NCBI GenBank assembly: GCA_963281255.1 | Contig: OY725495.1 | Span: 2,728,001 to 2,792,000, forward strand | Length of the DNA: 64,000 bases | From: Aphrocallistes beatrix | Taxonomy: Eukaryota > Porifera > Hexactinellida > Sceptrulophora > Aphrocallistidae | Direction of reading: 5' to 3' | In this document: piece by piece, positions 1 to 11,421 of the stretch | Layout of the letters: the number at the start of each line of letters is the position of its first letter | How positions within the stretch are numbered: position 1 is the first letter of the stretch | Notes under the pieces: generated by a model | Told to the model about the DNA's origin: nothing | Database searches by the model: none | What the model saw: only the letters and a program-made list of their open reading frames with translations | Position numbers and translations under genes: made by a program

Positions 1-337
1 CAAGTGTCATAATAAGTTTGACTGATCGTCGGAAGAGAAATTTTGGAATTTCGTGTGTTAGACTGAGCCTTACTTGGCTCCATACGGTTATGCTTGTTGT
101 GTTATAGTGAAATTATAGTTATCTATGTGACAGACTGACTGTGTAGTGTGTAGTGTGTACATATACGTATATACTATACAATGGCTGAAAGCTGAGCTCT
201 GGTCCCGAGGTGCCCCGGTTTTCGGGGAGTGGACTGTACAACCAATTATTTTTTTGTTCAATAAATTAGTTTTTCTTTTGAACTCAGTTGCACCATTAAT
301 AATTATGCATAATTGTTGCTTCCATTTTTAACAATTA

Positions 338-811
338 CAAGCGCGCTTCGCTTGCTTGCGCTGCGCGGCTGGCGAACACTTCGTGCCCGCCGGATGCTCC
401 CTTCGGTCGCCTGGATGTGACATTGGTTAATTATAATGGAGATAACATCTCTGAATACGTCTGTCCTACTGTTCTAATCGATTTCACTCGAAAAGTCACC
501 AAATTTGTCAATTTTTAAAATTTTGATGAGTAATGATGAGTCATCATTTTTTTATGATAGTTGCATCATATGTGAGGTATGTTAGTATACATATTCTATT
601 AAAATTTCAGCCTTCTATCTCATATAATGGCTGAGTTATGCCCGAATAACTGTGTTGCTTAACTTTTAAAAATGTGACAATGACGTCATAATTCCATGAT
701 GAGTCGACATTTTGCTCTGAGCTCAGAACATACTGGAGCCATAGCCAAAAGATCACCATATGCCAAAAATCAGCTTTCTGCGACTGGCAGTTTCTTCAAT
801 CAATTCGTTAC

Positions 812-849
<38 letters not shown>

Positions 850-1323
850 AACAAGCGCGCTTCGCGCTTGCTTGCGCTGCGCGGCTGGCGGACACTTCGT
901 GTCCGCCGGAGGCTCCCTTCGGTCGCCTGGAGTCACATTGGTTAATTATAAAGGAGATAACATCTATAAATATGTCTGTTCTACTGTGCTAATAGATATC
1001 ACTCGAAAAATCACCAAATTTGTCAATTTTAAAATTTTTGATGCATAATGATGACGTCATAACAAAGTGATGAGTCATCATTTTTTGATGAAAATGGCTG
1101 AGTTATGCCCGAATAACTGTGTTGCTTAACTTTTAAAAATGTGACAATGACGTCATAATTCCATGATGAGTCGACATTTTGCTCTGAACTCAGAACTTAC
1201 TGGAGCCATAGCCAAAAGACTCCCACATGCCAAAAATCAGCCTTCTGCGCCCGGCAGTTTCTTCAATCAATTCGTTACAGATATATATATATATATATAA
1301 TCATCGAGTTTTAATAGTAAGGA
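338..1323 (-). mobile_element. Helitron-like element, tandem pair (H1+H2)
   Basis: Two copies in head-to-tail order share one 5' terminus. In element orientation the unit starts TCCTTACTATTAAAACTCG, has a TA microsatellite, a roughly 450-nt body, and ends in a GC-rich 3' part with the hairpin GGCGGACAC..GTGTCCGCC and ..GCGCGCTTG. It lies between A (337) and T (1324). The same target without insertion is at 1347-1400, so A|T is the insertion point and no target duplication was made. There are no long ORFs. The second unit begins at 852. Confidence 0.8.
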
Positions 1324-1492
1324 TGTAAAACTGTTCATTTCACAACAATTATGCATAATTGTTGCTTCCATTATTAACAATTATGTAAAACTGTTCATTT
1401 CACAACAATTATGCATAATTGTTACATTAGATGAACAATTATGCATAATTGTTGATTTCGCAAATTTGTTCTAACATATACACAAACAGTAA
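1324..1492. repeat. 60-bp tandem repeat with AACAATTATGCATAATTGTT palindromes
   Basis: The palindrome AACAATTATGCATAATTGTT occurs at 1344-1363, 1404-1423 and 1434-1453. The first two sit in a 60-nt direct repeat (TGTAAAACTGTTCATTTCAC..). A further partial copy flanks the left side of the Helitron-like pair (about 285-337). Confidence 0.85.
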
Positions 1493-1515
1493 TCGAGTTT
1501 TAATAGTAAGGATAT

Positions 1516-2021
1516 ATCTATATCTATATCTGTAACGAATTGATTGAAGAAACTGCCAACCGCAGAAAGCTGATTTTTGGCATGCGGGAGTCTTTTGGCT
1601 ATGGCTCCACTAAGTTCTGAGTTCAGACCAAAATGTCGACTCATCATGGAATTATGACGTCATTGCCACATTTTTAAAAGTTAAGCAATACAGTTATTCG
1701 AGCATAACTCAGCTATTATAGGAGATAGAAGGCTGAAATTTTAATAGAATCTGTATACTAACATACCTCACATATGATGCAACTATCTTAAAAAAATGAT
1801 AACTCATCACTGTCATGACGTCATAATTACACATCAAAATTTTAAAAATTGACAAATTTGGTGATTTTTCGTGCGATATCGATTATAACCGTAGGACAGA
1901 CGTATTTAGTGATGTTATCTCCCTTATAATTAATCAATGTGACCCCAGGCGCCCAAAGGGCGCCTCTGGCGGACACAAAGTGTCCGCCAGTTGCGCAGCC
2001 CAAGCAAGCGAAGCGCGCTTG
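1516..2021 (+). mobile_element. Helitron-like element H3
   Basis: Same family as 338-1323, opposite orientation. The body runs CTGTAACGAATTGATTGAAG.. to ..GCGAAGCGCGCTTG with T following. Instead of its own 5' terminus it is preceded by a reversed terminus (..CGAGTTTTAATAGTAAGGAT, to 1515), so it sits at the junction with another copy. Contains two TGACGTCA motifs (1655, 1816). Confidence 0.75.
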
Positions 2022-2523
2022 TATATATCTATCTATCTAACGAATTGATTGAAGAAACTGTCAGGCCCAGAAAGCTGATTTTTGGCATGTGGGAGTCCTT
2101 TGGCTATGGCTCCAGTAAGTTCTGAGCTCACACGAAAATGTCGACTCATCATGGAATTATGACGTCATTGTCACCTTTTTTATAATTAGAAATTTCAGTT
2201 TTTCGACTATAACTCAGCCATTTTAAGTGATAGAAGGCTGAAATTTTAATAGAATGTGCATATTAATATACTTATGATGTAACTATCATAAAAAAATGAT
2301 GACTCATCACTCTGTTATGACGTCATCATTACCATCAAAAAAATTTTAAACTGACAAATTTGGTGATTTTTCGAGTGATATCGATTTTCACACAAAGATA
2401 GACAGATTTAGAGATGTTATGTCCCTTATAATTAACCAATGTGACCCCAGGTGACCGAATGGAGCCTCCGGCGGACACAAAGTGTCCGCCAGCCGCGCAG
2501 CGCAAGCAAGCGAAGTGCGCTTG
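2022..2523 (+). mobile_element. Helitron-like element H4
   Basis: Directly follows H3 after a short ATCT-type microsatellite, again head-to-tail. The GC-rich 3' hairpin GCGGACAC..GTGTCCGC is intact; the end is ..GTGCGCTTG followed by T. TGACGTCA at 2160 and 2318. Confidence 0.75.
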
Positions 2524-3011
2524 TAATTCATTAAATAATCAAGAATTTCTGGATAATAAAATACATTTTTATTCTTTTTAGTAATATTTTTTCATTTTGA
2601 GGTGCTAACATAATCATATTTAGGCATGTATTAAAAATTTACCAAAATATCTTCCAAACGGCGAATTTCTTTTGTATGTTTCACAAATTTCCCTCGTTAT
2701 CGATTCCTCATCAAGTGTTTCAGGATGGAAACTGTCTATTCTTTCCCTTTATTAACCCCTCTAAATTAACTAGACAATCTCCTACATAAGAACTCACTTC
2801 GCTGTATAATAAATAACAAAGAGACTCAAAACCAATTTTCATAATCTAGTGATGTAACATCATCTTCAATTGTGAAATAAAAACTGTAACAATTAGAGAA
2901 TTTACAAACTGCAGAGGCTTGAAAAAATGAAGATTTTACATTTCGACTAGAATTTTTCTTAATCCAATAATTTTTAAACTTAAGTACACAAAAATAATTT
3001 ACCATGGAATA
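2524..3011. other. Intergenic, nothing recognised
   Basis: AT-rich sequence between H4 and the end of the unknown gene. I see no ORF, repeat arm or RNA gene in it. Confidence 0.5.
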
Positions 3012-3017
3012 TTTATT
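3012..3017 (-). terminator. Candidate poly(A) signal after the unknown gene
   Basis: AATAAA on the minus strand, six bases past the TAA stop at 3023. Its placement supports a former or present 3' end, but the hexamer is common in AT-rich DNA. Confidence 0.35.
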
Positions 3018-3022
3018 TGCAA

Positions 3023-4260
3023 TTAAATTAGTCCAGTTTCTGTTAAGTCGACCTCTACCTTCGACATCTGTATAGTAAATGCTGTTCCATTCTCCATTAT
3101 CAAGATAAAATTCCCAGTAAATTGGTCATGGCTGTCAATAGATCTTATTGATTCCTGCAAAGATATTGAATCGTTGCAGGAATCAATAAGATATATTTCA
3201 AATTCTTCATTTCCCAATAAGGGGATAGGAATATTATGAGGACAAGAAACATCTAAAAACAAATATTTCTTCTCTAATTTTACTAAACATTCGGTATATA
3301 GAGATCTCGAAACCTCAATACCATGATTATGAAATTCTTTTCTTAATTTTTGTTTCCAAGTAACGAAATTTGAAAGCATGTCACTACTCAACAAAACGTA
3401 ATTTTTATTAAACAAATTATCTATTAATCTACACCTTAACTCATTGTTTAACTGTAATGTAGATGCGATCCACATTACTACCAATGTACTTCGTTCTATC
3501 AGTTTATCACTAAATCTATTTAATATATTAGATGTGAAGTCCTCACAACAATGAACTAGATTTATATCAGTAAATTGAACAAACCCTGGAATAATATCTA
3601 GTAGTTCATTACAACCATGGAAAATACAGCCACCAACCCACAGTTTAGCTCCACAATGAATAAAAACGTGGTATAATGCCTTTCCCATGCTATATTCAGA
3701 ATCAAGATCAAAACCCTGAAATTTCTCTTTTAGTTCAGTATATACATCCAATTCAGATGTAACAGAGGAGTAAACAATTAACAAATTATCATCGTATAAA
3801 TCGTTCTCGATCGACTCTCAAACTAATTCACTAGAAAATAACTTAGCTGTCGAATCATTCTCTTGGATCCTAACACAAATATCCCTCAGGACGATTGAGG
3901 ATATTAAGGAAGTTCTCATTTCATTAGAAAGCAAAACCATACGAATACATACCTCAAGTCTTTCATCATTTAATTCTTTGGAGATATCATTAGTCTTAGT
4001 GGGGGAGAGGTGGCGCTCCAAAATTCCCCGAATATTATGCGAGTTATTTTTCCACTTGAGATAAAGTTTATGTCTCAAACCTTGTTTGTCTGTTCCGACC
4101 ATAAATTGATTTGGACAGTTCACTCCATAATGATTCTCCACGGTAAGCTAATCTCTTTTGCAGTGCATCAAAAGTAGATGACTTCTCTATCAAGACACTG
4201 ACAAGCTTGGAAAGATCTTTAGGGAGATCTAAAACATTTTCAGATCAAAAATTGTCTAGA
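3023..4260 (-). pseudogene. Disrupted coding region of unknown identity
   Basis: Two open stretches lie in the same minus-strand frame: 3023-3784 (253 residues, ending FIQ-type beta-strand text and ..VDLTETGLI) and 3818-4141 (107 residues). They are separated by an in-frame TGA at 3820. Further upstream the coding text continues in another frame (DLPKDLSKLVSVLIEKSS, then LQKRLAYRGESLWSELSK) behind another TGA. Amino-acid use is protein-like (Leu/Ile/Cys-rich, helical), and AATAAA follows the stop at 3012-3017. I do not recognise the family. It reads as a decayed or intron-poor gene copy; an alternative is a live gene with short introns that remove the stops, such as GTTTGA to TTTCAG between about 3822 and 3720. 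Confidence 0.5.
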
Positions 4261-5434
4261 GTCTCCAGAACAGTCTTTCACTTACCTTTGTATGAATGTT
4301 CCATAAATTTGTGAAGTGGTGAAGTGATAATGATAAAAAAAATATCAGAAAGAAAAACGTTTTCAGGTGTTAGTAAAAGGTTAAAAGAATAAATAATATT
4401 TGTTCGTAAATATGAGCGATTTCTCAGAATTTCGAAATGAGTGCATTATATACCTACGTAATTCTGCAGTGTAAAAAATCGATGTTGTAATCAGAGGAGT
4501 CAGGACCACCTGTCAAGTATTCTAATTATAAGATTAAAAGTAAAGTAACATTACTGGAACTATAACTTCAAGCAAGAAAGACAGTCATTGTATCAATAGT
4601 CTTTATACTACAATCACTTCTCTGTATACAGTATAGTGTGCTGTAATACTATACAATTTCTTATTGGGGAAGATGCTCAAATATGGATGGATTAAAAATG
4701 GAATATTTCAAAAAATCGATTAGCAGCCCTATGTTTTTATTATTAAAAATAAGATATAGGATAATAAAGGATACACTGATGGAGTATCAACCCTGAAAGC
4801 TAGATAAAAATGTAGGTAAAGTCGCCAGAAGTCAGCATTCAAAATTTCGGATTTTTATTGAACTTTGATGAGGTAGTCCTAAGAAACTAATGAATTTAGA
4901 CGTCTCATAAAACGTCCGTGTCTATTCTATCAATTAATAATATATCCAACCGAATTACATCTAATAGATTGAAAAATCAAAGCTTAAAGCATGCTCACTC
5001 TGGTAACTAGCAGGAGGGGTAAACGTCCGAACATAACTGAATGCCAACTTTGCCAACCAATAACTCCCAAGTAATTTTTTTCTGAAATTTAAACTGCATA
5101 AAAGTCGGTTATTCAGAAATATGAGTGCAAGCTCTTTAATTATAATTTTGAGAGGAATTACTAAAATTATTGGTTGAGGCTGTGCTCTGTTCGACTATAA
5201 AATTGTATCGGCTAAAAAGTAAAAAAAATAGAATTTTAATACATATTCATAAACGTCGGTTCCTCCTCTTTCCAATAACACCGAATTTATCCAAATCAGA
5301 TATTGGATAAGTTCTCAAATTTACACTTCAGGTGTGCTCAGTTAAATATTAAGCCAACTTAACACTCGTGATTTCAACTAACCATTGAATTGCCAGCTTC
5401 TTCTATAGAACTAAGTTTAATGGATTTCTTTAAT
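4261..5434. other. Intergenic, nothing recognised
   Basis: AT-rich sequence upstream of the disrupted gene. A GTAAGT-type donor context on the minus strand (about 4285-4290) could end an upstream exon, but no convincing coding text precedes it. Confidence 0.4.
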
Positions 5435-5621
5435 AGTCGACTCCGCTTAATAGGGTCACATCGGTCAGAAGACATTTTGACCCGATTAAGCGGAGATCCC
5501 TATTAACTGAAAATATTTTCTATTAGCTTCTATGTGTGAGAGCTATTCCGGTCCTGCCAAAAGTGGTCCGATTAAGCTGTTGACCCGATTAACCAGTGAC
5601 CTTATTAAGCAGAGTCGACTG
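5435..5621. mobile_element. pogo-like MITE
   Basis: Terminal inverted repeats AGTCGACTCCGCTTAAT.. and ..TTAAGCAGAGTCGACTG flanked by TA on both sides, with a second inner inverted pair (GACCCGATTAAGCGG). TA target and CAGT-type ends fit Tc1/mariner/pogo. No coding capacity. Confidence 0.75.
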
Positions 5622-6514
5622 TAATTCAATAATTTATAAAAGATTTCGGGAGTTAATCCATCCCCAAAAAATCGATGTTGAAGACATAGTTGGGGAAGCA
5701 GTGGGCTCATATTCTCGATTTCAGCTGCGTCCCACGACACATTTTTTCGTCACAACCTTTATCATGCAAATTGTAGTTTAAAGTTCTAGATTGGATAAGC
5801 TCTCACGAAGTCCTTTCTACTTCCAATATATATCCATTATAATAACTAATATTATGGGAGTCGAGGGAAAATATACCCAATTATGCTGCAGCAGAACTTA
5901 TGCCCCACCTTGTAGTATAAATGTAAATCGGGAGAATGGGTTCGTACCGAATTTCGTAGATGCCGTATTTAGAGATTTACCTGCATCATGGCCTACTATA
6001 TAATTTATATAGTAGGCCATGCCTGTATAAAGGAATGAAAGTTTGACTGGAGCAAAAGGTTCTTTACTGAGTATTCGGTGTGGCTCGATTCCAAGAGATA
6101 ACGTGTGGACAAAGTAGGGGCAATCAATCCACCATCACTCAAGCACCCATCGAAAGTTCAGAGATAAGATTATTATCTTATCTTTGAACAATCCTGTGCA
6201 GTGTGCACACCGGCAAGTTAGTCAAGGAGTAGAAATCGGCATTTTTAATTCAAAGTCCCAAAGAATTAAATGTTGTCTCCATCTTCCCATGCAGGGGCTA
6301 TCCAGACAACCTACCAAGCAGAGCCGGATTTATATCTGTGGGAGCCCTGAAATTGTGTTATTGTACAATAATACGTAGTTTGAATATATTGGTAGTACTG
6401 TTGCGTAGATACGTGAGATCGTAGATCTGTGAGATTCTTATACTACTACATAACAATGGAGGATTTTGTAGCGTAGAATTCTGAGATTATCCGTAGAATC
6501 GTGAGATTTCGTTT
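5622..6514. other. Intergenic with small palindrome and hAT-end fragment
   Basis: Holds a short perfect palindrome around 5988-6022 (ATGGCCTACTATATAA..TATAGTAGGCCAT) and a fragment resembling a hAT end (CAGAGCCGGATTTATA, about 6320). Otherwise nothing recognised. Confidence 0.4.
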
Positions 6515-6805
6515 CGCTTGCTCAAATGACCTTGTGGTTCAATAGTTTAATCGTAACTTGATAACCATCGCCCCTAAATTGTTTCACACAACAATTTGAT
6601 GGGATTCGACACAATTTACATTGGGAAACCCAAAACAAAAGACCATGGATGAATTTTATTTTCCATTTATGAAAAATAAAATTCATCCATGGTCCATATA
6701 TCGGATTTTACCATTCTAAATTGTGTCGCATGCCATCAAATTGTGTCGTTATCAAGTTACGATTAAAATATTGAACCACAAGGCCGTTTGAGTAAGCGAA
6801 CCATA
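6515..6805. repeat. Foldback element
   Basis: Long imperfect inverted repeat: the left arm TTGTGGTTCAATA..TAACTTGATAAC mirrors the right arm GTTATCAAGTTACG..GAACCACAA. The inner palindrome around CCATGGATGAATTTTATTTT lies at its centre. No ORF; family unknown. Confidence 0.7.
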
Positions 6806-6821
6806 TCATTATAATACACTA

Positions 6822-7146
6822 AGGGGGGACGCAGCATTTGTCCGAATTGCGTTAACTGTCACTTGTCCGAATCGATTCTTGGAATATTGTCATTTGTCCG
6901 AATCGTAATTTGTTTTTTTTAGAATGAATGGGAGATTGAAAGTCAACATTTGGAAATAATATATCAGAAAAGTGTGAAAGGGAGCTTTTCAAGTTCGAAA
7001 TATTATCCAATTGAGTGTAAAATTGGCATTTTAATTTCAAGTGACAATATTCCAAATTACGATTCGGACAAGTGACAATATTCCAAATTACGATTCGGAC
7101 AAATGACAACTTAAAAATTCGGACAAATGCATGCGCCTCACACTAA
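6822..7146. repeat. MITE-like element with repeated CATTTGTCCGAATCG units
   Basis: Ends in CACTAAGG..CGCAGCATTTGTCCGAA and TTCGGACAAATGCATGCG..CACTAAG. It contains several direct and inverted copies of TTGTCCGAATCG / CGATTCGGACAA. Loosely similar words (ACGATTCTAACAAGTG) recur at 50800-50905. Confidence 0.55.
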
Positions 7147-7245
7147 GGCAATGGCGCCAACTTTAATTTCTGAACCATGGATTGGTTAAACCAGTTAATT
7201 GTTAAACCACTATTTTAACTTTGATGATTCCCTTTTCTTATCTAA

Positions 7246-7761
7246 CAAGCGCGGTTCGCTTGCTTGCGCTGTGCGGCTGGCGGACACTTTGTGTCCGCCG
7301 GAGGCGCCCTTTGATTAATTTTTAGGGAGATAACATCCTTAAACATGTCTGTCTTACTGTAAAAATCGATATCACTCGAAAAATCACCAAATTTGTCAAT
7401 TTTTAAATTTTTTGATGCGTATGACGTCATAACAGAGTGATGAGTCATCACTTTTGATGATAGTTCTATCACGTGAAGAGTATTAATATACACATTCTAT
7501 TAAAATTTAACCCTTCTATAATCTAAAATGGCTGAGTTATTGTCGAAAAACTGAAATTTCTAATTATAAAAAAAGGTGACAGTGACGTCATAATTCCATG
7601 ATGGGTTGACATTTTCGTCTGAGGTCAGAACTTACTGGAGCCATAGCCAAAAGACTCGCACATGCCAAAAATCAGTTTTCTATGCAATTTCTTCAATCAA
7701 TTCGTTACAGATAGATAGATAGATAGATATACAAACATTAATCGAGTTTTAATAGTAAGGA
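7246..7761 (-). mobile_element. Helitron-like element H5, complete solo copy
   Basis: Full copy between A (7245) and T (7762): 3' end CAAGCGCGG.. at left, GATA microsatellite 7709-7728, 5' terminus ..CGAGTTTTAATAGTAAGGA at right. Part of the 3' GC segment is shortened. Two TGACGTCA motifs (about 7431 and 7582). Confidence 0.82.
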
Positions 7762-7762
7762 T

Positions 7763-8850
7763 AGGACAATTATTTTTGTATTATTTCTTCTTTCACGCTA
7801 ATATCTAATTTGTCAATAAACCCTCATTGTCCTATAGTTTCTGCAGGGTAAACAGGTTAATTTAATTAATCCTAATGTAATAAAGGATATTTGGAACTAA
7901 TACAGAAAAATATAATAAGAAAATACAATACTAATGATAGACAAAACATTAATACAAGTTGTTTGTGGCAATAGTAAAAATCATTAAATGTTAGATAGCA
8001 GTTTGTAACGCAAAATCGTCATTGCGTAGGTTCTTGAACTTTCAGGAGCAGATTTGATTTTTGGAGGACTTGATTTCCTAGAGATGAGAAAGTAGTTAGT
8101 TACTATATTTTATAAGTTTTGTATTATCGGATTTTGATACCAAAATGTTGTAATTCTTTAGAAAGGATCAATTGACACAGTTGTAATTATCTTTTTAAAA
8201 TGTCCCATCGACACCTTACAATGACCTCACAATGACACCATTCTCGCCATTTATCAACATGCTTATCCTCAATTATCATTAGTACTATTTGTATTAATTT
8301 TGAACGATATGATCCAACATAAAAACAACTACGGAGAATATCAGAGTTATCGATCTTATAAAATTCGTAAATAATAGTTACGTATTTCATAACTATATTT
8401 GATGGATATTTCAGTAAACCTCTGTCTAAAAGATCAATAATAAGTATTGAGATTCTACAATGTCTACATCATTAATTATTTAAATATTCATATTAGTTGT
8501 TAAGAAATCTTGACAATAAGTACACTCGTTGGACTTTTTAAGATATGAAAATATAGTGTACAACATAAGTTAGACATTCTAACTGAACCCAATCGATCGG
8601 GTGATTGGGTATTGAATCCAAATTATCCAGATAATATTGAAATTCAAAACCAGGCAGTATCTTCTATTCGTTGACATCTTCAGCTATTTTTTCAATGTTT
8701 TTTTAATTATACTAGATCATTAGTGCATAATTTAGTGGACAAAACTTTAAGAATATTCGGAATTTGTAATCTCCTTTCGCTCTCTAATATTTGAGTATAA
8801 GTTATATGATAATTGGCACCGGACATCTGTCGATAGAGTCCGAAGTGATG
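7763..8850. other. Intergenic, nothing recognised
   Basis: AT-rich, no long ORF, no inverted repeat arms that I could pair. Confidence 0.45.
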
Positions 8851-8858
8851 CTCTAATG

Positions 8859-9279
8859 CAGGGATCGGCAAACTTTCGGACTACTAGGCCATTTCAGGGG
8901 GTCAAGAAGGCGCTAGGCCAGAAGAAACAAGATGTCCAAGGAAGTGCTGTTTTATTCAAAACTATATGTCGGTATTCTGACCATGAAATATAAGCAAAAG
9001 GAAAATTGATCAGCATTGAACACGCGAAGTGTTCTAATTGGACGATTGAGTATATTTTATTATACGAAATTAACGCGAATTTGTCCAAATCGCGTAAATT
9101 CCTTCGCGATAATTTCCTTGAGCGTAGATTTCCATGACCTTAATTTCATTCCTATAATAAGGTACTTTAATATATACACAGTGCAGGCCATAGAAAATGC
9201 AGGAAGTCGATACGTTAGGCCGGACTGGAATACAAGCTAGGCCGTATCCGGCCTAAAGGCCGGAGTTTGCCGACCCCTG
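8859..9279. mobile_element. hAT MITE with 8-bp duplication CTCTAATG
   Basis: Terminal inverted repeats CAGGGATCGGCAAACTTTCGG and CCGGAGTTTGCCGACCCCTG, flanked by perfect CTCTAATG (8851-8858 and 9280-9287). The 8-bp duplication and CAGGG ends define hAT. Non-coding, 421 nt. Confidence 0.92.
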
Positions 9280-9890
9280 CTCTAATGCATCGTTTAGAAT
9301 TCTAGCTGTTAGAAAGTATTTGAAATTACACTCAGATGATGTGAGCCTATCAACTAGCGGAGGCAGAGCTAAACAGGTATGGGCTTAAGTTAGTATAGGT
9401 TTGAGGAGTCAATTTCCCTACTTTAATTGGTAGGTTTATCCAGTTTCAATCCAAACTACAACCTTTCTAAGAAATATTACCCGCGAATCATTCGGATATA
9501 AAGGAGCAGAATAGTCATTTTTAAAACGTACATCCTTTCCAACCCAATCAACATTAAAAGTGTTCCAAATATTTCAAAAATTCAGCAGTTTGATTTTGGT
9601 CAACGGTCCATTTCTCAAATTGAAATCTCAAAATCCCAGAATATGTTGATTAGTGGAAAATCTTAAGTGCCAGGTTAACTTTTTGCATTTCCAATTTGGA
9701 TGGCCAACAAGACTAAGAAGTTAACTTTTGGGCTTCTTTAAAACATTGAACTGATTTGAAAAATATACGAATGTCTTCAAATGCAGCACAATAAATTTGA
9801 GGATAAAGAGAGGGAAATTTATCAGCATCAACTGTAAACATCACAAAAAGGAATATAAATACAGATACTTTTATTAGGTCCCTTAATTAA

Positions 9891-9995
9891 CCCTACTTGG
9901 ACTTAGGGTACAAAGTATAAATAGAAAAATCCCACTTTCATTTTCACTTTCAATTAACTTTCACTTTCACTTCAACATTCCGAGTCCAAGTAGGG
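9891..9995. mobile_element. piggyBac-like MITE (TTAA target)
   Basis: 105 nt with inverted ends CCCTACTTGGACT and AGTCCAAGTAGGG, each flanked by TTAA (9887-9890, 9996-9999). TTAA duplication and CCC ends fit piggyBac. It interrupts the P-like coding text after VDSIN. Confidence 0.8.
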
Positions 9996-10252
9996 TTAAT
10001 ACTGTCTACAGAGTTATTAGCTATAGCTGTGCAATCTTCAAACTTAGGAAAAACAAAAGTCTTGTTGTAATCATGTAAATTTAACCAGTTATTACGGATA
10101 GACTTTATAATATGCACTATGTCGAATAAGAGTATAATATATATTTTAGGGTCACAAGGATGAATAACTTTGGGTTGTATTGTTTTCGAATCTTCGTAAA
10201 ATAATTCGAACAAAGAAAGATTTAGGGGATCGGTCCAGATGGCTTCTACATA

Positions 10253-10714
10253 CACTTCCTGGACAAAGTATTCGTACATCCCAAATTTTCCATACAAATA
10301 GTTATAATACTAAGTTATTTAGCAAGTCAAGGGCATCTAATCTGTAAGAAATACGCTTAATTTAACTTCAAATTCGAATTCTCCTCATTTTATAATCTTT
10401 CCACTGGAATAATCTTCTACAAGGTTAAATATTTTCAAACTGTGCTACCTCGTACCACTAATGCCATAATATACAATGGTGATCACTTGTGATGTGTGCC
10501 ATAGGGTAGAAAATGCCGAAAATACTTCATCTTGAAGGAATTAAGTAGACAGCTTATAAAGTGAGTAATTTGAATGTGAAGGAAACGCATTTTTAGCCAG
10601 ATTTAGTGTACCCGTTACTGATTAGATGTTAATACTTCACAAATTGATTAGTATGTATTATAACAATTTGGGTGGAAAATATTGGGGTGTACGAATACTT
10701 TTGTCTAGGCAGTG
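10253..10714. mobile_element. Tc1/mariner-like MITE inside the P-like transposase
   Basis: Ends CACTTCCTGGACAAA-type and ..TTTTGTCTAGGCAGTG, flanked by TA (10251-10252, 10715-10716). Shares its body (GTGCYACCTCGTACCACTAATGCCAT) with 24272-24747. Removing it joins the transposase text ..DNESCQLY to VEAIWTDPLN. Confidence 0.85.
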
Positions 10715-11421
10715 TATAATTGACAACTTTCATTATCGGAAATCGTTCTTTTGACGATAAGAAAAAGAATTTGTGCAGAGGAAGAACCTAACGGAATTAA
10801 CCTGACAATGGTGGAATACTTTCTTCCCAGGCTCGAGACCATTATTGAAAAAACAGTAGTCGGGGGGTCATCATGGTTGTCGATAGATCCAATTATTTTA
10901 CCTTCCTTATAACTTGCGTCACTTTTGATATGGACTTCGTTCATTTGAATTATCACATGGCGATCTAATTGATTAAAAATTGTCGCAGTTTCCTTAAGGA
11001 CATTTTGGTATTAACTCTCTAATCCGATCGAGTTTTTAATTTTCAAAATATAACGCTCGTGAGGTAGAATTGTACAATTAGAAGACTAAGTATCAGTTAT
11101 TAAATATTTCAGTTGGTCTAATAAGAAATTTAATCGAATTTTCAGGGGATTGGAATTTTCACATCAAAACAATCGGAATCGATCTTTTCTATTACTTGTA
11201 ATGCACTAGTGATGTCCTTTATTGCACATTCAACATGAGTTTCAATAGATACAACATTTTGTAGTAAGGTATAATGATCTATTTCATTCATTAGTCTCTC
11301 GACCTGACGGCCCGGATGTCATTTATGAAAACGACAGGGGGACTTTATGATGTTCCAGATAAAAGGCCTGGACATTCAAATCTTGGTCTATAATTAGTGT
11401 ACGTTTGTAATGTACGTTGGG

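Noticed and set aside
1-300. Possible LTR (AATAAA at about 258, TG-type start)
   Set aside because: No partner LTR, primer site or clear borders; more likely the interior of a larger Helitron-like element.
696-992. Recurrent short ORFs with QARFACLRCAAGGHFVSAGG-like peptides in many places
   Set aside because: They are the translated GC-rich 3' end of the Helitron-like family and change frame from copy to copy; not genes.
338-2523. Evenly spaced repeats that might suggest a CRISPR or satellite array
   Set aside because: Unit length, termini and dispersed copies show transposable elements in an animal genome.
3818-3820. In-frame TGA as a selenocysteine codon
   Set aside because: Another TGA and a frame change lie upstream and no SECIS-like element was seen; decay or splicing is simpler.
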